Positions 54,130-63,362 of a stretch of 64,000 bases of DNA are shown piece by piece. The position numbers were made by a program, and so were the translations under genes. Below the pieces are notes generated by a model. It was not told where the DNA came from, searched no databases, and worked only from the letters and a program-made list of their open reading frames with translations. Source of the DNA: DAHUXN01 sp963811805 (GTDB taxonomy: Bacteria; Acidobacteriota; Terriglobia; Acidiferrales; UBA7541); NCBI GenBank assembly GCA_963811805.1, contig CAWESU010000003.1, forward strand, positions 248,001 to 312,000. The letters run 5' to 3'. Numbering within the stretch: position 1 is the stretch's first letter; each line of letters opens with the position of its first letter.

Positions 54130-54965
54130 GACTTGGAGATCTGGAATTCGTAGTGTTGACGGATGGGACTTTGCGATTGGATGGCGGCGCGATGTTCGGC
54201 GTGGTGCCGAAGCCGATGTGGGAGAAGAAGGCGCGGGCCGATGAGCGCAATCGAATTGTGCTGGCGATGAATTGCCTGCTCATTCGCGCGGCGGGGAAGA
54301 CCATTCTGGTGGAAACGGGCGCCGGCGACAAATGGGACGCGAAGCGCCGCGATATTTACGCGTTCGAAGGCTCGCCAAGGTTGCCGGAACAGTTGGCGCA
54401 GCACGGCGTGAAGCCGGAGGACGTCGACATCGTCATCAACACGCACCTGCACTTCGATCATTGCGGATGGGGCACGCGGATTGCCCACGGAAAATTGCGC
54501 CCGACATTTCCGAATGCAAAATATGTGGTGCAGAAGAAAGACTTCGAGCACGCGAAAAATCCGACGGAGCGGGATCGCGCGAGTTATCAGTTCGAGAATT
54601 TTATGCCGGTGGAGGAAGCGAAGCAGTGGCAGCTCATCGAAGGCGAACACCAGATCGTTCCGGGAGTGAGCGTGTTTCCGGCGCCGGGGCACACCCCGGC
54701 GATGCAGTGCGTGAAACTCGAAGGCGGCGGCAAGACAGCCATTTTTCTCGCCGATCTCGTGCCGACTACGGCTCACCTGCCGCTCGCGTGGATCATGGGC
54801 TTCGATCTTTATCCGCTGACCACGCTGGAAAACAAGAAGAAAATCCTGCCGCAAATCGCGAAGAACGGCTGGCTGGCGCTTTTTGCGCACGACACGGCCA
54901 TCCGCGCCGCACATTTGCGCGAGCGCGGCGAGCAGTTCGAGGCGGAGCCTGTGCCGGTCGATTAG
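54126..54965 (+). CDS. Metallo-beta-lactamase-fold hydrolase
   Basis: 279 residues from TTG 54126, overlapping the meaB stop (TTGA). The zinc motif THLHFDHCGW (HxHxDH) is followed by PAPGHTPAMQCV, FLADLVPTTAHL and a terminal LFAHDT, typical of MBL-fold lactonases and glyoxalase-type hydrolases. The substrate is unknown. The coupled start explains why no separate ribosome site is seen. Confidence 0.88.
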   Translation: MRLGDLEFVVLTDGTLRLDGGAMFGVVPKPMWEKKARADERNRIVLAMNCLLIRAAGKTILVETGAGDKWDAKRRDIYAFEGSPRLPEQLAQHGVKPEDVDIVINTHLHFDHCGWGTRIAHGKLRPTFPNAKYVVQKKDFEHAKNPTERDRASYQFENFMPVEEAKQWQLIEGEHQIVPGVSVFPAPGHTPAMQCVKLEGGGKTAIFLADLVPTTAHLPLAWIMGFDLYPLTTLENKKKILPQIAKNGWLALFAHDTAIRAAHLRERGEQFEAEPVPVD

Positions 54966-55001
54966 TCCCGCGAGGAACCAAAAACAATTGAGGTGAGAGC
55001 A

Positions 55002-55904
55002 ATGGTCAAACGACGAGAGCATGGCCGGAAAGGTGCCGCAAAGAATGCTGCGACGATCGGGATCATCGGCGGCAGCGGCCTTTACTCGATGGCCGGACTC
55101 GGCGGCGCGCGCGAAGTGCGCGTGAAGACTCCGTTCGGCGATCCGTCGGACGCGTTCATGCTCGGAACGCTCGAAGGCCAGCGCGTGGCGTTTCTGGCGC
55201 GGCACGGTCGCGGCCACCGCATCTTGCCTTCGGAAATCAATTACCGCGCGAATATTTATGCGTTGAAGACGCTGGGCGTGGGGCAAATCTTGTCGGTGAG
55301 CGCGGTTGGGTCTCTGCGCGAAGATGTCCGCCCGCTGGAGTTCCTGATCGTCGACCAGTTCTTTGACCGTACACGTCTCCGCATTGCGACGTTCTTTGGA
55401 GGCGGGCTGGTTGCGCACGTGGGATTCGACAAGCCGACTTGCCCGCGATTGTCAAAGACCATCACCAACGCCTGTGAACGAAGCGGTGTTGCGGCGCACA
55501 AAACGGGAACCTACGTTTGCATGGAGGGGCCGCAATTTTCCACTTTGGCCGAGTCGCGCGCCTACCGGCAAATGGGCTTTGACGTGATCGGCATGACCAA
55601 TTTGACCGAGGCGAAGCTGGCGCGCGAGGCGGAGATTTGCTACGCGTCCATCGCGATGATCACCGACTACGATTGCTGGCATCCGCAGCACGATTCCGTC
55701 ACCGTTCCGGACATCATCAAGAATTTGAACGAGAATGCCGCGAACGTTCAGAAAGTGCTGCGCGAAACCTTGCGGACGCTCGGACCGACGCGCGAATGCA
55801 AATGCGGCTCGGCGCTCGCGCACGCCATTTTGACCGATCGCAAGATGATCCCCGCGGCGACGAAGCGGCGGCTCGGCCCGATCATTTCGAAGTACATTTC
55901 CTAG
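55002..55904 (+). CDS. mtnP: S-methyl-5'-thioadenosine phosphorylase
   Basis: 300 residues from the ATG at 55002 (GAGG eight bases upstream). Splits methylthioadenosine with phosphate into adenine and methylthioribose 1-phosphate for methionine salvage. Marks: IGIIGGSGLYSM, RHGRGHRILPSEINYRANIYAL, CMEGPQFSTLAESR and GMTNLTEAKLAREAEICYA, the last favouring the MTA rather than purine-nucleoside type. The PfkB gene follows by 28 bases. Confidence 0.94.
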   Translation: MVKRREHGRKGAAKNAATIGIIGGSGLYSMAGLGGAREVRVKTPFGDPSDAFMLGTLEGQRVAFLARHGRGHRILPSEINYRANIYALKTLGVGQILSVSAVGSLREDVRPLEFLIVDQFFDRTRLRIATFFGGGLVAHVGFDKPTCPRLSKTITNACERSGVAAHKTGTYVCMEGPQFSTLAESRAYRQMGFDVIGMTNLTEAKLAREAEICYASIAMITDYDCWHPQHDSVTVPDIIKNLNENAANVQKVLRETLRTLGPTRECKCGSALAHAILTDRKMIPAATKRRLGPIISKYIS

Positions 55905-55932
55905 ACCATTTCTCATTCAGGAGAAACTGTCG

Positions 55933-56841
55933 ATGTCTTTACTGGTGGTCGGCTCAGTAGCGTTCGACGCTCTGCAAACTCCGTTCGGCAGAACGGAGCG
56001 AACCATAGGCGGCGCGGCGACGTATTTTTCGTTGGCCGCAAGCCTGCTCGCTCCGGTTAGACTCGTCGCAGTAGTTGGCGACGATTTCACCGCGAAGGAC
56101 GAGGCGGTTTTGCGCGGGCGGAAGATCGATCTCGCAGGACTCGATCGTGCCGCAGGGAAGAGCTTCTTCTGGTCGGGCCGCTATAGCGACGATCTACGCA
56201 GCCGCGAAACGCTGGTCACGGAGCTAAATGTTTTTGCGGCATTCGAGCCAAAGCTGCCGGAGGCGTATCGCGATTCCCGGTTCGTTTTCCTCGGCAATAT
56301 CGATCCCATGCTGCAGCGGCGCGTCCTGGAACAAATGCGGCGGCGTCCGGCGCTGGTGGCGCTGGACACCATGAATTACTGGATCGCGGGCACGCCGGAA
56401 GAATTGCGCAAGACCTTGCGGCTGATTGACGCGCTGCTAGTCAACGACGAAGAGGCCTGCCAACTCGCCGGAGAGCACAATTTGCTGCGCGCCGCGAAGC
56501 GGATTTTCAGCATGGGACCAAAGGCCGTCGTCATCAAGCGCGGCGAATACGGCGCGATGCTCTTTCATCGCGATGCGATTTTGGCCGTGCCGGCGTACCC
56601 GCTCGAGAAAGTTTATGATCCCACGGGCGCAGGAGATAGTTTCGCGGGCGGATTCATGGGCTATCTCGCCAAGCACAAGAAGATCGACCACTCCTCATTG
56701 CGGCGCGCCATGGTTTATGGCTCGGTGCTGGGAAGTTTTGCGGTCGAGAAGTTGGGCGTCGATCGCTTGCGCACGCTCACGCGGCGCGAAGTGGAAGCCC
56801 GGGCGCGCGCGCTTGTACGCATGACAAGCATCAGGCTCTAA
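55933..56841 (+). CDS. PfkB-family carbohydrate/nucleoside kinase
   Basis: 302 residues from the ATG at 55933 (AGGAGAAAC upstream). Ribokinase fold with the anion-hole/catalytic signature YDPTGAGDSFAGGF near the C-terminus and GGAATYFSLAASLL near the N-terminus. Substrate could be a sugar, adenosine or a methionine-salvage intermediate, given its position behind mtnP; this is inference. It is the likely last gene of an mtnP transcript. Confidence 0.9.
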   Translation: MSLLVVGSVAFDALQTPFGRTERTIGGAATYFSLAASLLAPVRLVAVVGDDFTAKDEAVLRGRKIDLAGLDRAAGKSFFWSGRYSDDLRSRETLVTELNVFAAFEPKLPEAYRDSRFVFLGNIDPMLQRRVLEQMRRRPALVALDTMNYWIAGTPEELRKTLRLIDALLVNDEEACQLAGEHNLLRAAKRIFSMGPKAVVIKRGEYGAMLFHRDAILAVPAYPLEKVYDPTGAGDSFAGGFMGYLAKHKKIDHSSLRRAMVYGSVLGSFAVEKLGVDRLRTLTRREVEARARALVRMTSIRL

Positions 56842-56909
56842 CGACAGCCAGCCATTGGACCGTACCCTGTAGTAGAATCCGCGGCAATTGATCGGGGTGA
56901 ACGGTGGTT

Positions 56910-57572
56910 ATGGATTTGAGTTCCACAGTTGCGGTGAAATTGGTGCTTTCCGCCGCACTCGGTGGCGCCGTTGGTCTTGAACGCGAGATTCACCGCAAGG
57001 CCGCCGGCCTGCGCACCGGCATGCTGATTTGCATGGGCGCGTGTTTCTTCATGATTATTTCCTCCGTCGCCGCCACTCATCCCGAGGACGACCACACGCG
57101 CATCGCGGCGCAGATCATCGCTGGAATTGGCTTTCTGGGCGCGGGAGTCATTCTGCGCGAGCGTGGCAACGTGCTTGGGCTGACCACCGCAGCGACAGTC
57201 TGGGCCACGGCGAGCGTCGGCATGGCGGTCGGCACCGGGATGTACGTTTCGGCCGTGTTCGCGACCGGGATGATTTTATTTGCGCTCGTTGGGCTCGGTT
57301 GGTTCGAAGCTCACATCGGCATCAAGGTGCGCCTCACAACGTTTCGCCTGACCACCACCGAGGCTGGCCCAGTGATGAAGAGGGCGCGGCAGATTTTCGT
57401 GGAACAGAAGGTCCGCGTGCTGCACACCGAGACGCGCCGCTCCGGCGCGGAAACGGTGCTCGAGTTCGACGCGGACGTGAGCATCCCTCAGGAAAATGAG
57501 ATCTTGAAGCGTTTGGGCGAGTTGCCGGGGCGATGTGAAACGGTGCCGATGGAAATCCAGCGCGACAGCTAG
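56910..57572 (+). CDS. MgtC/SapB family membrane protein
   Basis: 220 residues from ATG 56910 (GGGGTGA nine bases upstream; GTG 56904 is the alternative). The MgtC domain is clear: LVLSAALGGAVGLEREIHRKAAGLRTGMLICMGACFFMIIS, then IAAQIIAGIGFLGAGVILRERGNVLGLTTAATVWATASVGMAVG. About four or five helices precede a soluble ACT-like C-terminal part. The family is linked to magnesium or membrane-potential adaptation. Confidence 0.93.
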   Translation: MDLSSTVAVKLVLSAALGGAVGLEREIHRKAAGLRTGMLICMGACFFMIISSVAATHPEDDHTRIAAQIIAGIGFLGAGVILRERGNVLGLTTAATVWATASVGMAVGTGMYVSAVFATGMILFALVGLGWFEAHIGIKVRLTTFRLTTTEAGPVMKRARQIFVEQKVRVLHTETRRSGAETVLEFDADVSIPQENEILKRLGELPGRCETVPMEIQRDS

Positions 57573-57690
57573 ATCCGCGCGGTTCCAAACTTTGGGCGGC
57601 GGACTGAAACAAGAGTGAACTAATCGGACTCCAGCGAATTTCTGCGACTGGACTCCCTCCTGAAATTTTCCTATTCTCGGTTGGGGGTCG

Positions 57691-58671
57691 ATGCCTACAG
57701 TCGTCAAGCCGCCGCCGCTCGAACCGGGAAACGCCGTACGCATTATCGCTCCCGCAAGTCCTGTGGAAGAAGATGCGCTGCGCCGCGGTTGTGCGGAGCT
57801 GGAGCGGCTGGGCTACGGAACGAAATGGGATCCACGCGTGCTGGCGCGGCAAGGATATTTTGCCGGCTCGGCGGAAGAGCGGCTGGCAAAATTGCTGCTC
57901 GCGCTGGACGAAAATGGTTCGCAAGCGGTTTTCTGCGCGCGCGGCGGATACGGCTCCGGTTATTTGCTAGAGCGTTTGGAGCCGCGGCGGCTGAAATCGC
58001 CGAAAGCGCTCGTCGGGTTCAGCGACATCACTCTGCTGCAGCTTTTTCTTTGGCGCAAGAAGCATTGGGTGACTTTTTATGGGCCGATGGTCGGCGCGGG
58101 CCTTGATAAAGGCGCCGATGTTCCCGGCGGCTACGATTCGGAGTCGTTTCAGCAGGCATTGACGCAGGCGAGCCACGGCTGGAAGCTGGACCTGCGCGGC
58201 GAGACGCTTTTTTTTGGACACGCCGAAGGCACCATCGTGGGAGGATGTTTGACGCTCGTGGAAGCCACCTTGGGCACACCGTGGGAAATTCAAACCAGCG
58301 GCGCGATTTTGCTGCTGGAGGACTGCGCGATGAAGCCGTATCAGGTGGATCGTGCGCTCATCCACTTGCGGCAAGCGGGAAAATTCAAAGGCGTGCGTAC
58401 GATGGTGCTGGGTGAATTTCCGGAATGCGAGCCGCCTGCGGGCGGGCCGACGGTGCGCAATGTCTTTGAAAGAATCCTCGAGCCGCTCAAGATTCCCGTT
58501 GTGTGGGGCGCGCCGGTGGGACATACGCCGCGCGCGATGTTGACCGTGCCACTGGGCGTAAAGGCCCGCCTGGTGGCGCAGGGAAGTGGCCGGCTGGAAA
58601 TCCTGGAGGCGGCCTGCCAGTTGCCCGAATCTCATTTCGCCAGTCCGAGGAAAAAATCACGCCGCTCTTGA
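57691..58671 (+). CDS. ldcA: LD-carboxypeptidase, peptidase family S66
   Basis: 326 residues. S66 enzymes remove D-Ala from murein tetrapeptides in peptidoglycan recycling; MccF relatives detoxify microcin C-type molecules. The nucleophile is Ser in VGFSDITLLQ, the Glu is in LLLEDCAMKPYQVDR and the His in GAPVGHT. Start ATG 57691. The stop overlaps the mpl start (TTGA). Neighbouring mpl favours the recycling role. Confidence 0.9.
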   Translation: MPTVVKPPPLEPGNAVRIIAPASPVEEDALRRGCAELERLGYGTKWDPRVLARQGYFAGSAEERLAKLLLALDENGSQAVFCARGGYGSGYLLERLEPRRLKSPKALVGFSDITLLQLFLWRKKHWVTFYGPMVGAGLDKGADVPGGYDSESFQQALTQASHGWKLDLRGETLFFGHAEGTIVGGCLTLVEATLGTPWEIQTSGAILLLEDCAMKPYQVDRALIHLRQAGKFKGVRTMVLGEFPECEPPAGGPTVRNVFERILEPLKIPVVWGAPVGHTPRAMLTVPLGVKARLVAQGSGRLEILEAACQLPESHFASPRKKSRRS

Positions 58672-60098
58672 AGAATTCACTCGAACACATTCACCTGCTG
58701 GGAATCGGCGGCGCCGCCATGGCTCCGGTAGCCGGGATGCTGAAGGAGCGCGGCTACACCGTCACTGGCTCGGACGCGAACGTGTACCCACCGGCATCGA
58801 CACTGCTGTCGTCGCTGGCGATTCCGTGGAAAGAGGGATTTCGCGCGGAGAACTTGCAGCCGGCGCCGGACCTGATCGTGGTCGGGAATGCGATTTCGCG
58901 CGGCAATCCCGAGCTTGAAGCGGCGCTCGATGCGCGCATTCCTTACTGGTCGATGCCGCAGACGCTTGAAGAATTGTTCCTGCCGGGGCACACTCCGATT
59001 GTCATTGCCGGAACGCACGGCAAGACGACCACGACGGCGATGCTGGCGTGGATTTTTCACGCCGCCGGGCGGCGCCCCGATTTTTTGGTGGGCGGCGTGG
59101 TGCCGAATTTCGGCGAGCGCAGCTACGGCCTGGGCGGCGGCGAAGAATTCATCATCGAGGGCGACGAATACGACTCCGCGTATTTTGACAAGCAGCCGAA
59201 GTTCTTGCATTACCATCCGGAGCAGTTGATTTTGACTTCGCTCGAATTCGATCATGCGGATATTTATCCAGATTTGGCGTCGATCGAATTGCAATTCCGC
59301 CGGCTGGTGAATCTGGTGCCGCGGTGCGGCAAAATTCTGGTGTGGGGCGAGGCGGAGAATCTCGTCGCCTGCACGAGCAAGGCATTTTGCCCGGTGGAAA
59401 CGTATGGTCTCGCGCCGGATCTGGATTGGTGCGCGGGCGACATCGAATGGCGCGAGGGCATGACGCATTTCCGCGCGGTTCATCAGGGCAAAGAAGCTGC
59501 GCGCATTCGCATGCCGCTCGTGGGCAGGCACAACGTCATGAATGCGCTGGCATGCGTAGCCATGGCGCTCGGACGCGGCGTGGAGCGCGAGGCCATCGAA
59601 ACTGCCCTTGTGAAGTTCGAAAGCGTGCGGCGCCGCATGGAAATAAAGGGCGAAGTGGACGGCATCACCATTGTAGAGGACTTCGCGCATCATCCCACGG
59701 CGATTCGCGCAACCATTGAGGCGGCGCGTTCTCGCTGGCCGGGGCGGCGATTGTGGGCGGCGTTCGAGCCGCGCTCGAACACCATGCGGCGCCGGATTTT
59801 CGCGGAGGCGCTGACCGAGGCGCTGGCGTTGGCGGATGCGAGCCTGCTCGGTCCCGTAAATCGCGCCCAACTTCTGTCCGACGAAGAACGGCTTGACCCA
59901 AAAGAAGTAGTAGCCGCGATTCGGCAGCGTGGGACAAAGGCCGAAGCATTTGGCTCTGCTGCCGAAATCGCGGAATATTTGGCAGACAAACTCAAGTCGG
60001 GAGACGTCGTGCTTGCGATGTCCAACGGCAGCTTCGACGGCCTTTCCGGAAGGCTGGTAGAAGCACTGGGAAAGCGGGCGGCGACACACAAATCATGA
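58668..60098 (+). CDS. mpl: UDP-MurNAc:tripeptide ligase Mpl (murein recycling)
   Basis: 476 residues from TTG 58668, four bases overlapping ldcA. It attaches recovered murein tripeptide to UDP-MurNAc. Marks: HLLGIGGAAMAPVAGMLKERGYTVTGSD, the ATP loop GTHGKTTTTAM, and FEPRSNTMRRR near the C-terminal domain. The similar MurC ligates only L-Ala, but the FAHHPTAI and sequence style fit Mpl. With ldcA it makes a small recycling operon. Confidence 0.92.
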   Translation: MKNSLEHIHLLGIGGAAMAPVAGMLKERGYTVTGSDANVYPPASTLLSSLAIPWKEGFRAENLQPAPDLIVVGNAISRGNPELEAALDARIPYWSMPQTLEELFLPGHTPIVIAGTHGKTTTTAMLAWIFHAAGRRPDFLVGGVVPNFGERSYGLGGGEEFIIEGDEYDSAYFDKQPKFLHYHPEQLILTSLEFDHADIYPDLASIELQFRRLVNLVPRCGKILVWGEAENLVACTSKAFCPVETYGLAPDLDWCAGDIEWREGMTHFRAVHQGKEAARIRMPLVGRHNVMNALACVAMALGRGVEREAIETALVKFESVRRRMEIKGEVDGITIVEDFAHHPTAIRATIEAARSRWPGRRLWAAFEPRSNTMRRRIFAEALTEALALADASLLGPVNRAQLLSDEERLDPKEVVAAIRQRGTKAEAFGSAAEIAEYLADKLKSGDVVLAMSNGSFDGLSGRLVEALGKRAATHKS

Positions 60099-61906
60099 AT
60101 CTTCCAGGACGGAAGCAGTACAGGTTGTTTTTATTTCTGCTGGCCATAGCAATTCTCGCGCCGATAAGAAGAGCCGGCGCGACCATTCGGTATTCCATTT
60201 CGCTGGCACATCCCGAGCAGCACATGTTTCACGTGACCATGCAGGTTTCCGACGTCGGGCACGAGTTGATTGTCGCGATGCCGGCGTGGAATGCGACTTA
60301 CGACATTCGCGATTTCGCCTTTCGCGTGACCCACGTGCGAGCGGCGAACGGGAACGATGGAGCGCAGAACGCGCTCAGTGTCGTGAAACTCGATAAGCAA
60401 ACGTGGCGAATTTCCGCCGAAAACACCGGCCCGCGGCCGAGCCTGGGGACGGTCACCATTCAATATGACGATGATTGGGACGAGCCTGGGCCTTTTTCAT
60501 CGCAGCTCAATACGCATCATGCATTCTTGAATTTGGCGGAGGTGCTTTTCTACGTGCCCACGCGCCGCGCAGAAGAATCTCTCGTCGTCTACGAAGATTT
60601 GCCCGCCAATTGGCGCATCGCGCAAGAATTACCGGCCGGCGCCGAACAGCAAAGTTTCGTCGCCACCAGTTATGACGCGCTCGTCGACGCGCCCGCGGAG
60701 ATCGGCGCGTTCCAGGAGTTTCCCCTCGATGCCGGCAAGGCGCATCTGCGCGTTGTGGTCGACGGAACGGATTGGAACCAAACGCAGCTGAGCGACGCGC
60801 TGCAGAAAATCGTGGCCTACGAAACCGGCATGATGCGCGATGTGCCGTTCGGCGAATACTTGTTCATTTTTCACTTCGGCCCGTATGCCGAAGCCGGCGG
60901 CGGAGGAATGGAGCACGCGAATGGCACGGCCATCGCGACCGGCTCGGGCGATTCCGCCGCGGCGGTCGCGGCCCACGAGTTTTTTCATCTCTGGAACGTT
61001 AAACGCATCCGCCCCCAGACTTTGCAGCCGGTGGATTACACCAAGGAGATGTGGACGCGTGCGCTGTGGTTCGCCGAAGGCGTGACGAGCACTTATGCCA
61101 GCTTCACCCTCGTGCGCACGGGCTTGTGGACGCCCGAACAGTTCTATGGAGACCTGGCGCAACAGTTTACCTCGCTGGAAGCGCGCCCCGCGCACCTGTG
61201 GCAAAGCGCAGAGGAGTCGAGCCTGGATACTTGGCTCGACAAATACGACTACTACGACTCGCCGCAAGTGAGCGTTTCCTACTACAACAAAGGCCAGATT
61301 CTTGGCGTGATGCTCGATTTGGCGATTCGCGACGCGACCGACAATCATAAATCGCTCGATGATGTACTGCGCGCGATGGACCAGGATTATGCCCATCGCG
61401 GCCGCTTTTACGATGACAGCGCGGGCGTGGAGCAGGAAGTAGAAAAACTCTCGGGCCGCAGCTTCAAAGATTTCTTCGCGAAATACGTCGCCGGCACCGA
61501 GGAAATCCCCTACAACGATTTTCTGCGCGCGGCGGGATTGCAAGCGCAGACGCAGCAGCGTGAGATGGCCGATCTGGGATTTGAAACCTCACGCAGCTCG
61601 GACGGCACCGTCGCGATTTCTTCGGTCACGCCCGGTAGCGGCGCGGAGCGCGCAGGATTGCAAGCTGGAGACGTTCTGGTGCAGCTCGATGGCCAGCCCT
61701 TTGGCCGCTCGGCGATGCGGTTTTTGTTCCAGCATTCGCCCGGCGACACGGTTAACGCCCGCATTCAAAGGAACGGCGGCGAGCGCGACATTTCCTTCGC
61801 ATTGGGCAGCCGGGGCGTGCAGGTCTATTCGATTTCGGAAATTCCCGACGCCAGCGGCCGGCAGAAACGCATTCGCGACGGCATGTTGCGCGGGACATCG
61901 GACTAG
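60095..61906 (+). CDS. M61 family peptidase with PDZ domain, secreted
   Basis: 603 residues from ATG 60095, overlapping the mpl stop by four bases (ATGA). A signal anchor (LFLFLLAIAILAPIRRAGA) leads to an N-terminal beta-domain, the zinc site HEFFH with the downstream ligand in WFAEGVTSTY, and a C-terminal PDZ domain (SSVTPGSGAERAGLQAGDVLVQLDGQPF). M61 enzymes act as glycyl aminopeptidases; the natural substrates are unknown. Placement behind murein-recycling genes may be only transcriptional. Confidence 0.92.
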   Translation: MNLPGRKQYRLFLFLLAIAILAPIRRAGATIRYSISLAHPEQHMFHVTMQVSDVGHELIVAMPAWNATYDIRDFAFRVTHVRAANGNDGAQNALSVVKLDKQTWRISAENTGPRPSLGTVTIQYDDDWDEPGPFSSQLNTHHAFLNLAEVLFYVPTRRAEESLVVYEDLPANWRIAQELPAGAEQQSFVATSYDALVDAPAEIGAFQEFPLDAGKAHLRVVVDGTDWNQTQLSDALQKIVAYETGMMRDVPFGEYLFIFHFGPYAEAGGGGMEHANGTAIATGSGDSAAAVAAHEFFHLWNVKRIRPQTLQPVDYTKEMWTRALWFAEGVTSTYASFTLVRTGLWTPEQFYGDLAQQFTSLEARPAHLWQSAEESSLDTWLDKYDYYDSPQVSVSYYNKGQILGVMLDLAIRDATDNHKSLDDVLRAMDQDYAHRGRFYDDSAGVEQEVEKLSGRSFKDFFAKYVAGTEEIPYNDFLRAAGLQAQTQQREMADLGFETSRSSDGTVAISSVTPGSGAERAGLQAGDVLVQLDGQPFGRSAMRFLFQHSPGDTVNARIQRNGGERDISFALGSRGVQVYSISEIPDASGRQKRIRDGMLRGTSD

Positions 61907-61980
61907 CTCGTTCGCTCAGGCTCGGCTCGAATAATTCGTAGCTACGACTAAGAAAATCATATATTGCTATCCTGCCTCTT

Positions 61981-62688
61981 ATGCTCCGCACAGTTCTAGC
62001 CGTCACGTCTCTCGCGCTCTACATCATTGTCGTTGGGCTGCCGGTGATCGCCTATTCGCTGCTCAGAGGAACCAGCGATTTTCTCTACCGCGCGGGCAAG
62101 TGGGGAATCGGTGCTTCGATGCGCTTAGCGGGCGTGCGGGTGCGGACAGAGGGTACTGAAAATATTCCGGCGGGCGTGTGCGTCTTTGCCGCGAACCATG
62201 TGAGCAATTTGGACCCGCCCGCGGCGTTGCTCGGCGTCCCCCGGCGCATTTCGTTCCTCGCCAAAAAGGAAGTGTTCAATGTTCCGGTGGTGCGCACGGC
62301 GCTGCGCCTCGGAAAAATCGTGCCAGTGGATCGTGAGCACACTGAAGCAGCCATCGCCAGCATCGACCAGGCGGTCGCTATTCTGCGCGAGGGAATTTCG
62401 TTTTTCGTGTTCCCCGAGGGGACGCGCAGCAGGGACGGCAGCCTCAAGGCCTTTAAGAAAGGCACCTTCGTCATGGCGATCCGCGCCGGCGTGCCTGTGG
62501 TTCCGGTCTCGATCTTAGGAAGCCGCGAACGCATGCCCAAGGGAAAGCTCTCGACTGTGCCGGGCGAAATTTTGCTTCGCTTTGGCGCGCCCATCGACAG
62601 CACGCAATATGCCGTCGACGAGCGCGAAGAGCTGCTCGAGCGCGTCCGCGCCGCCGTCGCGTCGGGCTTGGAGAGTCCGCGCTCGTAG
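61981..62688 (+). CDS. plsC: 1-acyl-sn-glycerol-3-phosphate acyltransferase family
   Basis: 235 residues. An N-terminal membrane helix (TVLAVTSLALYIIVVGLPVIAY region) precedes the acyltransferase motifs NHVSNLDPP (HX4D) and FPEGTRSRDGS. Makes phosphatidate in phospholipid synthesis at the inner membrane. Own promoter gap of 74 bases after the M61 gene. Confidence 0.92.
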   Translation: MLRTVLAVTSLALYIIVVGLPVIAYSLLRGTSDFLYRAGKWGIGASMRLAGVRVRTEGTENIPAGVCVFAANHVSNLDPPAALLGVPRRISFLAKKEVFNVPVVRTALRLGKIVPVDREHTEAAIASIDQAVAILREGISFFVFPEGTRSRDGSLKAFKKGTFVMAIRAGVPVVPVSILGSRERMPKGKLSTVPGEILLRFGAPIDSTQYAVDEREELLERVRAAVASGLESPRS

Positions 62689-62716
62689 CGCCATAACAGG
62701 TCAGCCACGCAGCGGT

Positions 62717-63337
62717 CTACGGTAGGCGAATCACCAATTTCGGTACGTTCGGCGAGCGGCGGGGATACACAACGCGGGTGACGAGATTAGGGCGTTTGAC
62801 GATGACCAATACAGTGGGATCGGATATAAGGTTAACGCTTGCTTCGCCTGCCGCATCCGTTTCGTAGCCTTCTTCGTGCTTGGCTGATACGTCGCGCGCA
62901 ATGACAGTGGCCCCGGAGACCGGCTTTCCGTCCCTTTCTAGAACTTCGATTAGTAGGGAGGGCGCGCCCACAAACGCAACATTGTCCTGCGTGCCGAGCG
63001 CCTGAAGGGTAAGTGTGATTTCTACTGGATTCTCGCCTGTCAGGAACTCGCGCACATCGGTTTTCCAGAGCGCGTACGGATACGCAGCTATAACGCGATA
63101 CAAGCCACGAGGCAGGATCGCCTCGGCCACCTTTCCTTCTTTGTCCGTTAGCGCCCGCGATACTTCGTGGCCGTCGTAGAGCGCTTTCAAAATGACTAGA
63201 GCGTTCGGAAATGGTGCGCCGGTGGGATCTGTCACACGAAAATGGACTATGTCGGCTAGTGCCGATTCCGAGCTGAGCGCGAAAGACAAGGCAAATAGGC
63301 ATCCGAGCCAACTCAAATTCCTCAATGTTAGTCGCAT
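62717..63337 (-). CDS. Secreted protein with carboxypeptidase-regulatory-like domains
   Basis: 206 residues from the ATG at 63337 (GGGAGG nine bases upstream), where a signal peptide (to SESALA) begins. Two beta-sandwich modules of the CarboxypepD_reg/CnaB type are suggested (DIVHFRVTDPTGAPFPNALVILKALYDG and LLIEVLERDGKPVSGATVIARDV). No catalytic site is seen. Probably periplasmic or surface-exposed. Confidence 0.75.
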   Translation of the reverse strand: MRLTLRNLSWLGCLFALSFALSSESALADIVHFRVTDPTGAPFPNALVILKALYDGHEVSRALTDKEGKVAEAILPRGLYRVIAAYPYALWKTDVREFLTGENPVEITLTLQALGTQDNVAFVGAPSLLIEVLERDGKPVSGATVIARDVSAKHEEGYETDAAGEASVNLISDPTVLVIVKRPNLVTRVVYPRRSPNVPKLVIRLP

Positions 63338-63362
63338 AAGGTTAGGCCTCCCGTCTGAATGG

